Shown: one piece after another, positions 1-9,532 of the stretch
Layout: the number at the start of each line of letters is the position of its first letter
Position numbering within the stretch: the stretch's first letter is position 1
Assembly: GCA_905479015.1 (NCBI GenBank)
Contig: CAJQKV010000008.1
Location: forward strand, 62,001-126,000
Direction of reading: 5' to 3'
DNA: 64,000 nucleotides
Origin: an uncultured Cyclobacteriaceae bacterium
GTDB lineage: Bacteria > Bacteroidota > Bacteroidia > Cytophagales > Cyclobacteriaceae
Made by a program: the position numbers and the translations under genes
The notes under the pieces: model-generated
The model's input: only the letters and a program-made list of their open reading frames with translations
What the model was told of the DNA's origin: nothing
The model's database searches: none

Positions 1-1543
1 TGGCTAATGTGGGGGCATCGATCAGCTGAACATCCTCTTTGGAAAAAAGTGATACGCTGTCTGCATCTAAAAAATACATATCTATACTGACACCTAGGGG
101 CAGTTCATTTACTGCTACCAAATTTAGTTCTATCGTTGGAGTATTTTGATTATTGTCACTTAACTCATCAAGTAAGTCAGTAATATCACTTCCACTTTCA
201 AAATCAACTTCTTGAATCACTGTGAGATCGGTAAGTCTTAATTGAAGCGGTAGGCTCATAACTACGTCCGTAGCAATGGTAGCACCTGTGTTCAGTCCGT
301 AGAGCGCGGTATATCTCGTAACCACCACGGCCCAAGCGATTTCACCTGTATCTGGATCTTTGTAAGCTTTTTCCGGAATGCCTGTGAGATCAGTTCCCAC
401 AAAAAGGGTATCTAGCAAATCATAGGTCGACTCAGGATGAGTGTAGGTTAAATTGGTTGTAATGTATCCTTCTTTACCTTCCACTACACGACCCGTACTC
501 GTATTGAAAACAACCTCTAAATCATCAAATGTAAGGATACCTGGCACACCATCTTGTTCAGTACCAGTAGTTGCCTCTAAAATTTGTTCTCCGGAGGCGA
601 CATATATTGGGATAATTTCAGTAGAGTCAGGAATCAATGTCATATCTGTCCTAGGTGCTCCAGATGGATCTTTGCTCCAAGTCTGGGTTCCCAGATCAAA
701 AAGGACCGTATCAATATTAAGGATAGGATCACCATCACCATCTAAATCAGGTATGCTATCACCATTTGCGTCGACTGTTGTGACAATCACAGTATCAACG
801 TTTACAATATAAGGTCCCAAGGTATCAATATCGAAATAGATAACTGTGTCAACCACATCAGGAAAAGCGACAAAACCAATCTCCATTGTCAAACTATCTG
901 GTCCGATGGCCAGCATTTCTCGAAGGTTGGAATTAGTTGAGTTGATGACCAAATCATCAGTTATTTTGGCTGCTGTATCTAAACGAGTAGGCGTATTTAT
1001 ATTTTGGATTGAATCTGCTGGGTCATTCCAAATCAAAGAAACAGATTCTTCTAGTGAGCCATTTTCATCGTATTTACTCGCCGAAAATTCAATAAATTTT
1101 AGTGCCGAAGGAATTTGCAAGGTATTGACGAAATTAAATGCCAATACAGGGTTTTCGATTTCAAAATCACCCCCATCAAATTGCTCAAAAAAATCGATAG
1201 CAAATGAAATGGCAGGCACTTCCAAAGTTTGCTTTAATTCAACATCAAAATCCAATTCAGGTTGCTCCCCTAATTCTTCATCAATATCTATCGTATCAGG
1301 TTCGTTGAAGCTGAAGGAGACCAGTCCATTCGCATCAATATCATATTCTAAATCTTCATCTAAATTGGTGAGTAGCGAATCCACCGTATACTCAATAGTG
1401 CCGATAGGAAAGGCAAATACTCCGTTGTAATCCGGCACAACAATGTCAGCACCATCTAATTCTTCTTCTAATTTGTCGGTATCACAACTAATGGCTGCTA
1501 GGAGAAGCGATAGCAGGAGGAGGAGGAGGTAATTCTTTTTCAT
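1..1543 (-). CDS. Putative lipoprotein with Asp-rich calcium-type loop (C-terminus beyond window)
   Basis: The reading frame is open from an ATG at 1543 to the left edge, giving 514 residues without a stop, so the C-terminus is missing. The N-terminus has two Lys, a Leu-rich stretch and a lipobox ending A-I-S-C, which predicts lipidation at Cys20 after signal peptidase II cleavage. The mature part is rich in Asp, Thr and Val. Around residues 257-273 it carries a DANGDSIPDLDGDGDP loop, which resembles thrombospondin type 3 calcium-binding repeats. No enzymatic motif is visible. It lies downstream of the PD40/OmpA gene on the same strand with a 158 bp gap. I do not recognise the family. A surface or periplasmic structural role is a guess from its composition. 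Confidence 0.75.
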   Translation of the reverse strand, partial: MKKNYLLLLLLSLLLAAISCDTDKLEEELDGADIVVPDYNGVFAFPIGTIEYTVDSLLTNLDEDLEYDIDANGLVSFSFNEPDTIDIDEELGEQPELDFDVELKQTLEVPAISFAIDFFEQFDGGDFEIENPVLAFNFVNTLQIPSALKFIEFSASKYDENGSLEESVSLIWNDPADSIQNINTPTRLDTAAKITDDLVINSTNSNLREMLAIGPDSLTMEIGFVAFPDVVDTVIYFDIDTLGPYIVNVDTVIVTTVDANGDSIPDLDGDGDPILNIDTVLFDLGTQTWSKDPSGAPRTDMTLIPDSTEIIPIYVASGEQILEATTGTEQDGVPGILTFDDLEVVFNTSTGRVVEGKEGYITTNLTYTHPESTYDLLDTLFVGTDLTGIPEKAYKDPDTGEIAWAVVVTRYTALYGLNTGATIATDVVMSLPLQLRLTDLTVIQEVDFESGSDITDLLDELSDNNQNTPTIELNLVAVNELPLGVSIDMYFLDADSVSLFSKEDVQLIDAPTLA

Positions 1544-1701
1544 ATTTGGTTGTTACTAAACGTTTGAATCGAAATCATATTAGATAAGTTCAATTATTGT
1601 GTAAGTTGCTGTTTTTTTTTGATTTTTAAAAAAAAATAGTCGTATCTCGCAAATCAAAGCCGCAAAGTAGTTAAAAACCTATAAAAAGCTGAGCTTTAGT
1701 G

Positions 1702-3729
1702 TTATTTTACCGCGCTTACTCTGAATTCAACTCTTCTGTTCTGGGCTCGGGATTCTTCTGAGGTATTAGGTACGACCGGCTGACTTTCTCCGTAACCCTT
1801 GGAGGTAAGCATCCTTGCAGGCACTTTTTGAGAGATCAGGTGATCCATGACCGCTTGAGCACGTGCTTCAGATAGTTTTAAATTATTTCCATCGCTTCCC
1901 ACATCGTCGGTGTGGGCAGAGATTTCTACAATGATATTTTTATTTTGAGCCAATACATTGATGACATTTTTAAGTTCATTTTTATCATTTTCAGTTAATT
2001 CAGCCGACGCCGTTTCAAACAAGATAGAATTGATTGTGATTTTAGCACCTACTACAATGGGCGTAAGTACGGCATCTTCATTGACGATTTTACCATAGTT
2101 GATACCGGTTAAATCAAGTTCGCCTTGATGATAAAAATGCCGACTCGCCAACGCTTTGTACATATATTTTCTGTCATATTCGAGTTCCATATTGTACAGG
2201 CCTTCTTCCAATTTACCTTGATAGACCACTTTTCTAGTTTTGCCATCATACAATTGCAGTAAGCTCCCTTTAATTAGGGAATCTACATCATTGACAACTC
2301 TTAAATTCAGTTGTGGTTTGGTCGGAACAAGTTTAAAACTTTTATGCAAATGTGCGGTGCGGGTACCGGCGGGAATTCTTAGGGTTTGTTTAATGGTTTT
2401 ATAACCTTCTTTTTCAAGTCTTACCACATAACTACTATTGGCTTCAACCACAAACATGCTTGTAGTATCTGTGAGCATCACGTCAGCCACAAAGATGGAG
2501 GCTGTGGTCGTATCGCCATCAATCAACGGGTAGATATGCTGACGCATCTTGAAAGGTTCTATACATACATCTTTATTGATCAAACCATATTCATTGGTCT
2601 CCGTCAAATCATAGACTACACTGTAAGGGACATAGCCGCTCGGTGCGATTTTAATTTCGTAACTCGCACCCGTTTTAAGGACGACCGTAAAATTGCCGTC
2701 AAAGGCATTGCTTTTTAAACCACTGGTACCCATTGATTTACCATTTTCAAAAATATCGATCTGCGCCTCAATAGGTTTACCTGTACTGCAGTCTTTCAGC
2801 ACACCCTGTATATTGACTACTTTTCTGGGCTGTAAAGCAAGTGGAATAGGAATGCTATAAATATCATGACCACTCCCTAAGTCTCTATTAAAGTACATGA
2901 CGTCTCCTGAAGAGGGAATGGTGCCATATTTATCATCTAAAGGTGTATTGATGAAGTCATAGGCTACCGGATTACTCCATTTTCCACCTCCTAAATTTCT
3001 AGATTGATAAATTTCATAATTATCAGAGGGCTCCCGGATCGCGGCAAAAATCAAAGTTTCGTTGTCAGACATGATGCGAGGACAATTCTCGCAACCTTGT
3101 GAGATTGGGCTAGGTAAGGGCTGAGCGGTCGACCATTGACCACGATTATCTTTTTTAGATGAATACAATTGATAACAAAACTTTCCCGGATAAGGTGATT
3201 CAACGGTTCGCATGAAATAAATGGTTGAACCATCCGCAGAAATACTTGGAAATCCCTCATAGCCACTTGAGTTAACATTGGGTCCGGCATTGATAGGATT
3301 ACTCCATGATTCGCCTTCTTTTTCTACATACCAAATGTCTTCGATTCCATATCCTCCTGGATAAGAGGCAAAGAAGTAAATGTAATTACCGTCATAGGAA
3401 AGACTCGAACCTGCAATAAGTACATCAGCTGAACCAAAGTTTTTGATGCTTTCAATCACCTCAGATGACGACCAAGCCCCACTTGGGTCACGATGGGCCA
3501 TGAACAATTCGTAATTACCTTCTTTATTTGATTGATAGATCATGGTATTGCCATCGGCGCTAATGGAAGGAGCATATTCTATTTGATCAGAGTTAATCGC
3601 ACTACCCAAATTGGTGATCTCAGGATTTGATTGGGCAGTGACCCAGATCGCGCACATCATGCTTCCAATAAGAAGTATAATTTTGATTGGACCAATAGTT
3701 TTGTTTTGGGAAAGTTTTTGGTGCATCAT
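1702..3729 (-). CDS. PD40 beta-propeller / OmpA-domain outer-membrane protein
   Basis: This 675-residue protein starts with a signal peptide that probably ends near V-T-A-Q (residue 33). Residues of about 40-290 hold WD40-like PD40 repeats, seen as recurring S-x-S-x-D-G-x-x-I-Y-F motifs. A carboxypeptidase-regulatory-like domain follows near 303-390 (G-V-L-K-D-C-S-T-G-K-P-I). The last ~120 residues are an OmpA/MotB peptidoglycan-binding domain with HTDDVGSDGNNLKLSEARA and NRRVEF, including the Asp and Arg that bind diaminopimelate in this family. The architecture is common in Bacteroidota and anchors the outer membrane to peptidoglycan. Some relatives accompany T9SS components, but this copy has no such neighbour apart from a small T9SS cargo at 3929. 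Two adjacent ATG codons make the start uncertain by one residue. Confidence 0.9.
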   Translation of the reverse strand: MMHQKLSQNKTIGPIKIILLIGSMMCAIWVTAQSNPEITNLGSAINSDQIEYAPSISADGNTMIYQSNKEGNYELFMAHRDPSGAWSSSEVIESIKNFGSADVLIAGSSLSYDGNYIYFFASYPGGYGIEDIWYVEKEGESWSNPINAGPNVNSSGYEGFPSISADGSTIYFMRTVESPYPGKFCYQLYSSKKDNRGQWSTAQPLPSPISQGCENCPRIMSDNETLIFAAIREPSDNYEIYQSRNLGGGKWSNPVAYDFINTPLDDKYGTIPSSGDVMYFNRDLGSGHDIYSIPIPLALQPRKVVNIQGVLKDCSTGKPIEAQIDIFENGKSMGTSGLKSNAFDGNFTVVLKTGASYEIKIAPSGYVPYSVVYDLTETNEYGLINKDVCIEPFKMRQHIYPLIDGDTTTASIFVADVMLTDTTSMFVVEANSSYVVRLEKEGYKTIKQTLRIPAGTRTAHLHKSFKLVPTKPQLNLRVVNDVDSLIKGSLLQLYDGKTRKVVYQGKLEEGLYNMELEYDRKYMYKALASRHFYHQGELDLTGINYGKIVNEDAVLTPIVVGAKITINSILFETASAELTENDKNELKNVINVLAQNKNIIVEISAHTDDVGSDGNNLKLSEARAQAVMDHLISQKVPARMLTSKGYGESQPVVPNTSEESRAQNRRVEFRVSAVK

Positions 3730-3928
3730 GTTTATTGTGTTTTAAATTTCGATCTTTTGGAAGTACCCATTTTTTAATTTCAAGTAAGCCTATTGTTTTT
3801 AAATGAGCCTACAAGGGAAGAGCAGTAAAGTCAAAAATAGCATAATTAACCAATTTTAACGATTGAGTGAGTTAATTATTTTATGATGGAGATAAATTTT
3901 GGCATTTTATTTGCTTATTTTGGGGTGT

Positions 3929-4303
3929 ATGTCTTTTGTGAAATATTTTTTTCTTTTTTTAGGGATGATTCAAACTTCCTTTATCATGGCCCAAAGTACT
4001 ATAAATGGAGCCCAAATGGAAGGTCAGATATCACCAAATAATTTTGAGGCGGTGAACATCATCGGAATTTATCCCAATCCTGCAACCGACTACATCATGG
4101 TTGAAATCAAACAGTCACAACTTCAAAATGCCCATTTTGTCCTCACAAGTATGATTGGGAACGAAATAGAAATTACTCCAGAGGCATTGGGGGAGGATAT
4201 ATTTCGTATAGGATTGGTAGGATATCCTGCTGGATTCTACTTTTTGGTCATCGAAGATGATCCTTCACAATTCAAAAAAGCTTTTAGATTTTTGATTAAA
4301 TAA
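3929..4303 (+). CDS. Small secreted protein consisting mainly of a T9SS type A sorting domain
   Basis: The 124-residue product has a signal peptide (hydrophobic core FFLFLGMIQTSFIM, cleavage near M-A-Q) and then almost only a C-terminal type IX secretion sorting domain. The signature I-Y-P-N-P-A-T-D-Y is followed by a G-x-P-A-G-F-Y-F-L-V-I strand and a C-terminal K-K-A-F-R-F-L-I-K. In known T9SS cargo this domain of about 80 residues is a tag that is cleaved or used to attach the passenger to the cell surface. Here barely 30 residues lie between signal and tag, so there is no real passenger. I chose the ATG at 3929 because an in-frame TTG at 3899 would add ten hydrophobic residues before the signal peptide. 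It could be a decayed remnant of a larger cargo gene or a genuine small protein. Confidence 0.75.
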   Translation: MSFVKYFFLFLGMIQTSFIMAQSTINGAQMEGQISPNNFEAVNIIGIYPNPATDYIMVEIKQSQLQNAHFVLTSMIGNEIEITPEALGEDIFRIGLVGYPAGFYFLVIEDDPSQFKKAFRFLIK

Positions 4304-4422
4304 TTATAGCCCGAAGCACCCGACAGCTTGTCATCCAACTCAGTTTTTCAACCTATTATTCAATCCATTCAGACCTCTTTCTACTAGGTCTGCTTAGTCG
4401 TAAGGCGAATCTGAAAATCCTT

Positions 4423-7377
4423 TTATTGGTTATAGTATTGGTTAAACATCCCTTCATATTCTGCCGCTAATTCCGTCTCATTTGCGGCTCTGAAAGCACG
4501 CGCCATCTCATTAAGAGCCAACACTCTTTGTTGATAGCTATAGCCATTTAATGCTAATTGATTGTTTTTTGTGATATAATCTAACCACTCCACTGCACGG
4601 CCGCTATAAGTAGTGGCAATATCAAGCGCCCAATCTCTTTCGCCAACAGCCAAGAGCAGCGATACTTGTTGAATACTAAAAATATCGTAGGTGACCCCTT
4701 CGTCAGGCATGTATTCTAACCCTTTCAATAAGACGTCTTTGGCACGTTCCATTTCACCTTGGTTTAAATAGGCAGTAGCCAGTGTATTGAAAGCAGACCG
4801 ATGGTTCAATACAAAATTTCTGTAGTCTTCAGTATAATAAACATCAGCATCATCTAAGCCTCGATATTCAAACTTATTTACAATATTTTCATACATCAAA
4901 TCAGCATTTACCAATGTATTGCCTCCTGGATTACGAATGGGTACCAGACGATAGGTGAGGCCTTCTTGCACGACATGTTGTTTAATATCTAAGTTGAATG
5001 CATTCAATGATGTATTATTGAAATATATAGGCCTGCTCCAGTTGCTATTTACGATTAAGTCTAAAATAGCAAGATCTTTTTTCTCCAAATGACTTCCCTT
5101 GAGTTTCATAGAGAGTGCATTGGTTCTCAATCGTTCTAAAGGCATTGAGGTTTCTTTCATCCAAGTGAGCTCATTTACTTTGGCACTGTCCAACCTCAGA
5201 ACCAGCTCTTTTGAAGGTAAGCTGTTGTATTGGCCCCTAGTGCGTGCTGTCAGTGCGGGATGTTTTTCTTTAATCAATTTCAAAAATTGGGAAGCACTGA
5301 TGGCACCATCGACGCCTTCTATTTCTGCATACGGCAGATAATCATTGGGTCCTCCTTGCTGATAATCATCCAGACTTAATCCAAAGGGAAGGGCTTTGGA
5401 TTCATAGGCGTCTCGCATCATTTGTTCGATGTACCAATCTGTATTGAAATAGCTTAATACAATTACGCGTACATCTGTACGGTGTCCCAAGACCTCTTGG
5501 GCGAACCACAAGGGAAAAGTATCATTATCGCCTCCAGTAAACAATATCGCATTGGGGGCACAAGAATCTAAGTAGTTTTTTGCGGCATCGACGGAAAAAT
5601 AACGATCAGACCGGTCATGATCATCCCAATTTTCCGCTGCCATCAGGGCAGGAATACCCAAGCAAAGGAGCGTAGCTATAGCTGCAACTAAGGTCTTATT
5701 TTTAAGTATTTTACCCAATAATTCGTAAATAGCCAACACCCCAAAACCAATCCAAATAGCAAAGACATAATACGATCCGGCATAAATATAGTCTCGTTCT
5801 CTTGGTTCAATAGGAGGTGAATTAAGATAGAGCACTAAGGCAGCTCCGGTGAGGAAAAACAAAAGCAAAGTGACCCAAAAGTATTTTTCATTTTTTTTGT
5901 ATTGATAAAGTAAACCAATGATACCTAGCAACAACGGAAGACCAAAATAGATATTTCTTCCTTCGTTATTTGCCAATTCTGATGGAAGCTCCTTAAAAGC
6001 GTTGGTTAAACCCACCCAATTGGCATCTTGAATATCCGAGGCCCTTCCTGAAAAATTCCACATAAAATAGCGCAAATACATGGTACCCAATTGGTGTTTG
6101 AACATAAAATAAAGGTTGTCTGTAAAGGCGGGTTTTTCGCCCTGTTTCAGTCCTGTAATTTCTCTATATTTTTTTTCATGTTGGGGACTCTTACTATGCA
6201 TTCGGGGCAGAATGGTGGTATGCTTTTTGTCATATTTGTAGTTGACCTTGTAATCTATGATCTCATATTTTTCAGCCCCTTTTTTGTAAACAGGATCTCC
6301 TTGTTCGGAGGCGATGATATCAGCGGTATAGTATTGTCCATGAAATAGGGGTCTGCTGCCATATTGTTCACGTTTCAGATATGAAACGAAGGTCATAATG
6401 TCTTCTGGATTATTTTCATCAATAGGGGTATCATAGTCTGATCGTATCAAAACTATGGCATAGGACATGTAGCCAATCATTATGAAAGCAAAGGCAAGCA
6501 TGGAGGTGTTGAGAATCACCTTTTGATTGACGATCGAATAATAAATACCAAAAACAATAGCACTGACGAACAAGATCACAAATACTACAGCACCTGAGCC
6601 AAAGGGAAAGCCCATAGAATTGACAAAAAATACTTCCATAGCCCCAACGGTAGAAGGAATGCCCGGGATGACACCAATAAGTATGGCAATGATGATGGCT
6701 CCAGACGTCAGGAGCGTCAAGAACACACCCTTAGGCGTAATTTTTTCTACATATTTAAAATAAACGATGAGTCCTAACGCAGGAATGGTTACCAAATTGA
6801 GTAAGTGTACCCCTATGGAAAGTCCCATCATGTAGGCGATCAATATCAACCATTTATTGTGATCCGATTCATCGTTAATCGTTTCCCATTTGAGAATGGC
6901 CCAGAATACAAAAGCGGTAAAAAACGAGGACATTGCATAAACTTCCGCTTCAACAGCTGAAAACCAAATAGAATCAGAGAACGTACACACCAGTCCTCCA
7001 ACCAGCCCTGCGCCCATCACGGCAATGGTTTGTCCTGTATTTAAGACATCTCCTGCCTTGACTAACATTTTTTTAGCTAAGTGTGTAATTGACCAAAATA
7101 GGAAGAGCACGGTAAAGGCCGCCGATAATACGCTCAACATGTTGACCCAAAAGGCGACTTGCTCAACATTATCTCCAGCGAAAAGAGAAAACATTCGGCC
7201 CATTAACAAGAAAAAAGGTGCTCCTGGAGGATGCGGCACCTCTAGTTTATACGAGGTGGCAATAAACTCCCCACAATCCCAAAAACTAGCGGTAGGCTCA
7301 ACGGTAAGTGTGTATACGACAAGAGCGATTAAAAAAGTAATCCAGCCTGTTATAATGTTGATCTTTTGGTATCCCAT
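4423..7377 (-). CDS. DUF2723 / GT117-family multi-pass membrane protein with TPR-like C-terminus
   Basis: The 984-residue protein begins with a membrane helix followed by the family motifs W-D-C-G-E-F-I-A (residues 33-40) and H-P-P-G-A-P-F (49-55). The N-terminal half has about a dozen hydrophobic segments. A soluble middle region contains F-T-G-G-D-N-D-T-F-P-L-W, typical of Bacteroidota members. The last ~120 residues look like TPR helices. The family is called DUF2723 or GT117 and is related to animal TMEM260, a protein O-mannosyltransferase. By homology it is probably a GT-C enzyme using a lipid-linked sugar on the periplasmic side, with the acidic W-D-C-G-E motif at the active site. Donor and acceptor cannot be read from the sequence. 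It appears to be transcribed alone. Confidence 0.88.
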   Translation of the reverse strand: MGYQKINIITGWITFLIALVVYTLTVEPTASFWDCGEFIATSYKLEVPHPPGAPFFLLMGRMFSLFAGDNVEQVAFWVNMLSVLSAAFTVLFLFWSITHLAKKMLVKAGDVLNTGQTIAVMGAGLVGGLVCTFSDSIWFSAVEAEVYAMSSFFTAFVFWAILKWETINDESDHNKWLILIAYMMGLSIGVHLLNLVTIPALGLIVYFKYVEKITPKGVFLTLLTSGAIIIAILIGVIPGIPSTVGAMEVFFVNSMGFPFGSGAVVFVILFVSAIVFGIYYSIVNQKVILNTSMLAFAFIMIGYMSYAIVLIRSDYDTPIDENNPEDIMTFVSYLKREQYGSRPLFHGQYYTADIIASEQGDPVYKKGAEKYEIIDYKVNYKYDKKHTTILPRMHSKSPQHEKKYREITGLKQGEKPAFTDNLYFMFKHQLGTMYLRYFMWNFSGRASDIQDANWVGLTNAFKELPSELANNEGRNIYFGLPLLLGIIGLLYQYKKNEKYFWVTLLLFFLTGAALVLYLNSPPIEPRERDYIYAGSYYVFAIWIGFGVLAIYELLGKILKNKTLVAAIATLLCLGIPALMAAENWDDHDRSDRYFSVDAAKNYLDSCAPNAILFTGGDNDTFPLWFAQEVLGHRTDVRVIVLSYFNTDWYIEQMMRDAYESKALPFGLSLDDYQQGGPNDYLPYAEIEGVDGAISASQFLKLIKEKHPALTARTRGQYNSLPSKELVLRLDSAKVNELTWMKETSMPLERLRTNALSMKLKGSHLEKKDLAILDLIVNSNWSRPIYFNNTSLNAFNLDIKQHVVQEGLTYRLVPIRNPGGNTLVNADLMYENIVNKFEYRGLDDADVYYTEDYRNFVLNHRSAFNTLATAYLNQGEMERAKDVLLKGLEYMPDEGVTYDIFSIQQVSLLLAVGERDWALDIATTYSGRAVEWLDYITKNNQLALNGYSYQQRVLALNEMARAFRAANETELAAEYEGMFNQYYNQ

Positions 7378-7469
7378 TTTTCTAAATAATTATCAATCCA
7401 GCGAAATTACTAATTAATGACTAATAATTTGGCTTTAAGGGTAAATTGATCATTGGGCTTCTCAAAAGA

Positions 7470-8117
7470 TTATCTGAATACCAAACCGTAAAAAATGAGC
7501 CAAAATAAGAAAAACAATAAATAAGAGCTCAAAACTATATAGATAGCAATTTTTAGTTGTTTCCCACTCAAAAAGAAAATTCCCATCACAAGTAATATCC
7601 AATAGCCCAATTCGAAAACATTCATTGATTTTAGTGGATAATGAAGCTGCTCAGGAATGTGTTCATAATTAAACCAGCTGAGGAGTGATAAAGGGTAAAA
7701 AGCTAAGATATCGTTGTAATTTGGATCTCCCGGGATCAAAAAAAACCATAAAAATTTAATTAATTCAGGGATAATAAATATGATTTCACAACACATGACC
7801 CATTTCCATAAGGCCTGGTAGGTTACTTTATAACCAAACATGAAACAACCCATCCATAGGATCAAGGCAGTTACTGAAAATTTCCAGACAAGCCATATCG
7901 GCGTAATGAAATATTGACTACCATAGAAAAAATTAAAAAGTGATAACTGATTGCGTTCTTGAAGCAGTTCAAATACAGCTATATCAGCAAGAATAAAAGC
8001 ACGATTTAAAAAAAGGATGCAGATATAGAGCAAGGAGATCAGAACGAATATGTGAGAGCTCTGAAAATTAAACCAATTTTCAAATGACCTGGAGGGGTTG
8101 TGAGTAAACTTAGCCAT
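7470..8117 (-). CDS. Hypothetical integral membrane protein
   Basis: I do not recognise this gene. From the ATG at 8117 it encodes 215 residues. A longer frame from a TTG at 8159 would add a Cys/Arg-rich stretch that does not look like a natural N-terminus. The protein has a short basic N-terminus and about five hydrophobic segments, near residues 23-42, 70-95, 105-130, 165-182 and 188-212. Aromatic residues are frequent and no catalytic or metal-binding motif stands out. It sits upstream of the GT117-type gene on the same strand with a gap of about 90 bp, so co-transcription is possible. Function is unknown. Confidence 0.7.
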   Translation of the reverse strand: MAKFTHNPSRSFENWFNFQSSHIFVLISLLYICILFLNRAFILADIAVFELLQERNQLSLFNFFYGSQYFITPIWLVWKFSVTALILWMGCFMFGYKVTYQALWKWVMCCEIIFIIPELIKFLWFFLIPGDPNYNDILAFYPLSLLSWFNYEHIPEQLHYPLKSMNVFELGYWILLVMGIFFLSGKQLKIAIYIVLSSYLLFFLFWLIFYGLVFR

Positions 8118-8170
8118 GGAACGACACCTACATTTGTGAAGATATACAATATAACTCAACGAAGATGATC

Positions 8171-8178
8171 TAAATTTG
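8171..8178 (+). promoter_or_regulatory. Candidate -7 promoter box for the TPR gene
   Basis: TAAATTTG is an exact match to the Bacteroidetes -7 consensus TAnnTTTG and lies about 40 nt upstream of the GTG start at 8220. No good -33 element is visible, so support is moderate. Confidence 0.4.
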
Positions 8179-8219
8179 TTGAGTATTCTATAATAAGCAG
8201 GTTTTGATTATTAAAAAGA

Positions 8220-9416
8220 GTGAAAAGCATTTACCCAAAGTATCATTATTTTCTGTTTTTGTTCTTTTCAGTTTTTCTTGCAGAGGCCCAACCATGGACA
8301 GGTGAGTTAGATCAATCATCGGACATTTTGCTTAAAAATCGTTATGTCGAGATTGAAGCGGCTCAAGCCATGTACGACATGTACAACATGAATTTCGATC
8401 AGGCAGAACGACAGTTTATCTATTTAAAAAAGCAATATGGCTGGCATCCATTACCTGACTTTTTACTCGGTTTATGTTATTGGTGGCGATTGGTTCCACA
8501 AGGTGAAATGGGATCAAAATGGGATCAACTTTTTTTGGCTCAAATGGATTCTGCTCAAATTAAGGCCCATCGATTATATGATGAGGTCAATCAAATTGAA
8601 GGGGCTTTTTTTTTGGCAGCGGCTTATGGATTTCAAGGAAGGCTTTATGGAGATCGAGGACAATACTTAAAAGCTTCACTGGCAGGTAAAAACGCTTTAA
8701 AATATCTCAATATTGGAAAAGATGAAGAGGACTTCAGCCCTGAACTATTATTAGGAAAGGGCCTTTTTAATTATTATGCGCAATGGATTCCAGAACATTA
8801 TCCCATGCTCAAACCCATCATGTCATTTTTTCCAGAAGGGGATAAAAGCATCGGAATTGCACAATTAAAAGAAACTTCGAGAAATGCTTTTTATGCACGG
8901 ACCGAAGCCCAATATTATTTATTAAGGATCTTGTATGAGGAAGAGCAAAATTTAGCAGAGGCCTCTCGATTATCCGCTTATTTAACTGATTTATATCCAA
9001 ATAATTCTTATTTTCAGTCTTATTATGGGCGAATTTTATATCGTTTGGGTAAGCAGAGTGAATCGATAGCCATTTTTGAATCTATTCTTGAACGGGTCCT
9101 TGCTGAGCAAGAGGGCTATGAATATAACACCGCCAGATATGCGACGTATTTTTTGGGAAATATTTGGAAATCGCGTGGAAATTTAACGGAGAGCAAGAAA
9201 TATTTCAAGGGAAGTATAGCATATGCGACCCTAGCCAATGCTACTGAAAAAGGCTATTATTTTTATTCTTTACTCCGCTTAGGAGAAATTGCTGTTTTGG
9301 AGAAAGAGGTTGATTTGGCGTTGCAATATTTTAAAAAGGTCAGGAAGGTTACGGCAAGAAAGCATCCCGCGAATCAATCGGCCAAAGAAAAAATGAAGCA
9401 AATAGAAGATGAGTAA
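8220..9416 (+). CDS. Exported TPR-repeat protein
   Basis: The product of 398 residues has a signal peptide (hydrophobic run LFLFFSVFLAEAQ, cleavage after about residue 24). The rest is almost entirely helical TPR-type repeats, with regular A-x-x-x-Y and L-G-x-x-x-x-x-G patterns. The early W-H-P-L-P-D-F-L-L-G-L-C-Y-W-W segment resembles the IML2/TTC39-like group of TPR proteins found in Bacteroidota. TPR repeats mediate protein contacts, so a periplasmic scaffolding role is the most that can be inferred. The start is a GTG because no in-frame ATG precedes the signal peptide. It is followed after 116 bp by the Lrp-type regulator gene. Confidence 0.8.
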   Translation: MKSIYPKYHYFLFLFFSVFLAEAQPWTGELDQSSDILLKNRYVEIEAAQAMYDMYNMNFDQAERQFIYLKKQYGWHPLPDFLLGLCYWWRLVPQGEMGSKWDQLFLAQMDSAQIKAHRLYDEVNQIEGAFFLAAAYGFQGRLYGDRGQYLKASLAGKNALKYLNIGKDEEDFSPELLLGKGLFNYYAQWIPEHYPMLKPIMSFFPEGDKSIGIAQLKETSRNAFYARTEAQYYLLRILYEEEQNLAEASRLSAYLTDLYPNNSYFQSYYGRILYRLGKQSESIAIFESILERVLAEQEGYEYNTARYATYFLGNIWKSRGNLTESKKYFKGSIAYATLANATEKGYYFYSLLRLGEIAVLEKEVDLALQYFKKVRKVTARKHPANQSAKEKMKQIEDE

Positions 9417-9532
9417 TCACTTGGCAGATTTTAATCCAATAAATTTTGAAGTGGAGAAAATATTTTTAGGGATCATGACTCCATAAATAATTACAAAAAA
9501 GGATTAGTTTTACTTTTAAATAATTTTCTTAA

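Noticed and set aside
453-1430. Open frames on the plus strand at 453-812 and 846-1430
   Set aside because: They lie antisense to the lipoprotein gene, which has a clear lipobox, Asp-rich motif and continuous frame. Their Ser/Val-rich translations look like shadows.
4370-4392. CAGACCT/AGGTCTG inverted repeat between two convergent genes
   Set aside because: The stem is 7 bp with a 9 nt loop but has no T-run on either side, so a terminator call is not supported.
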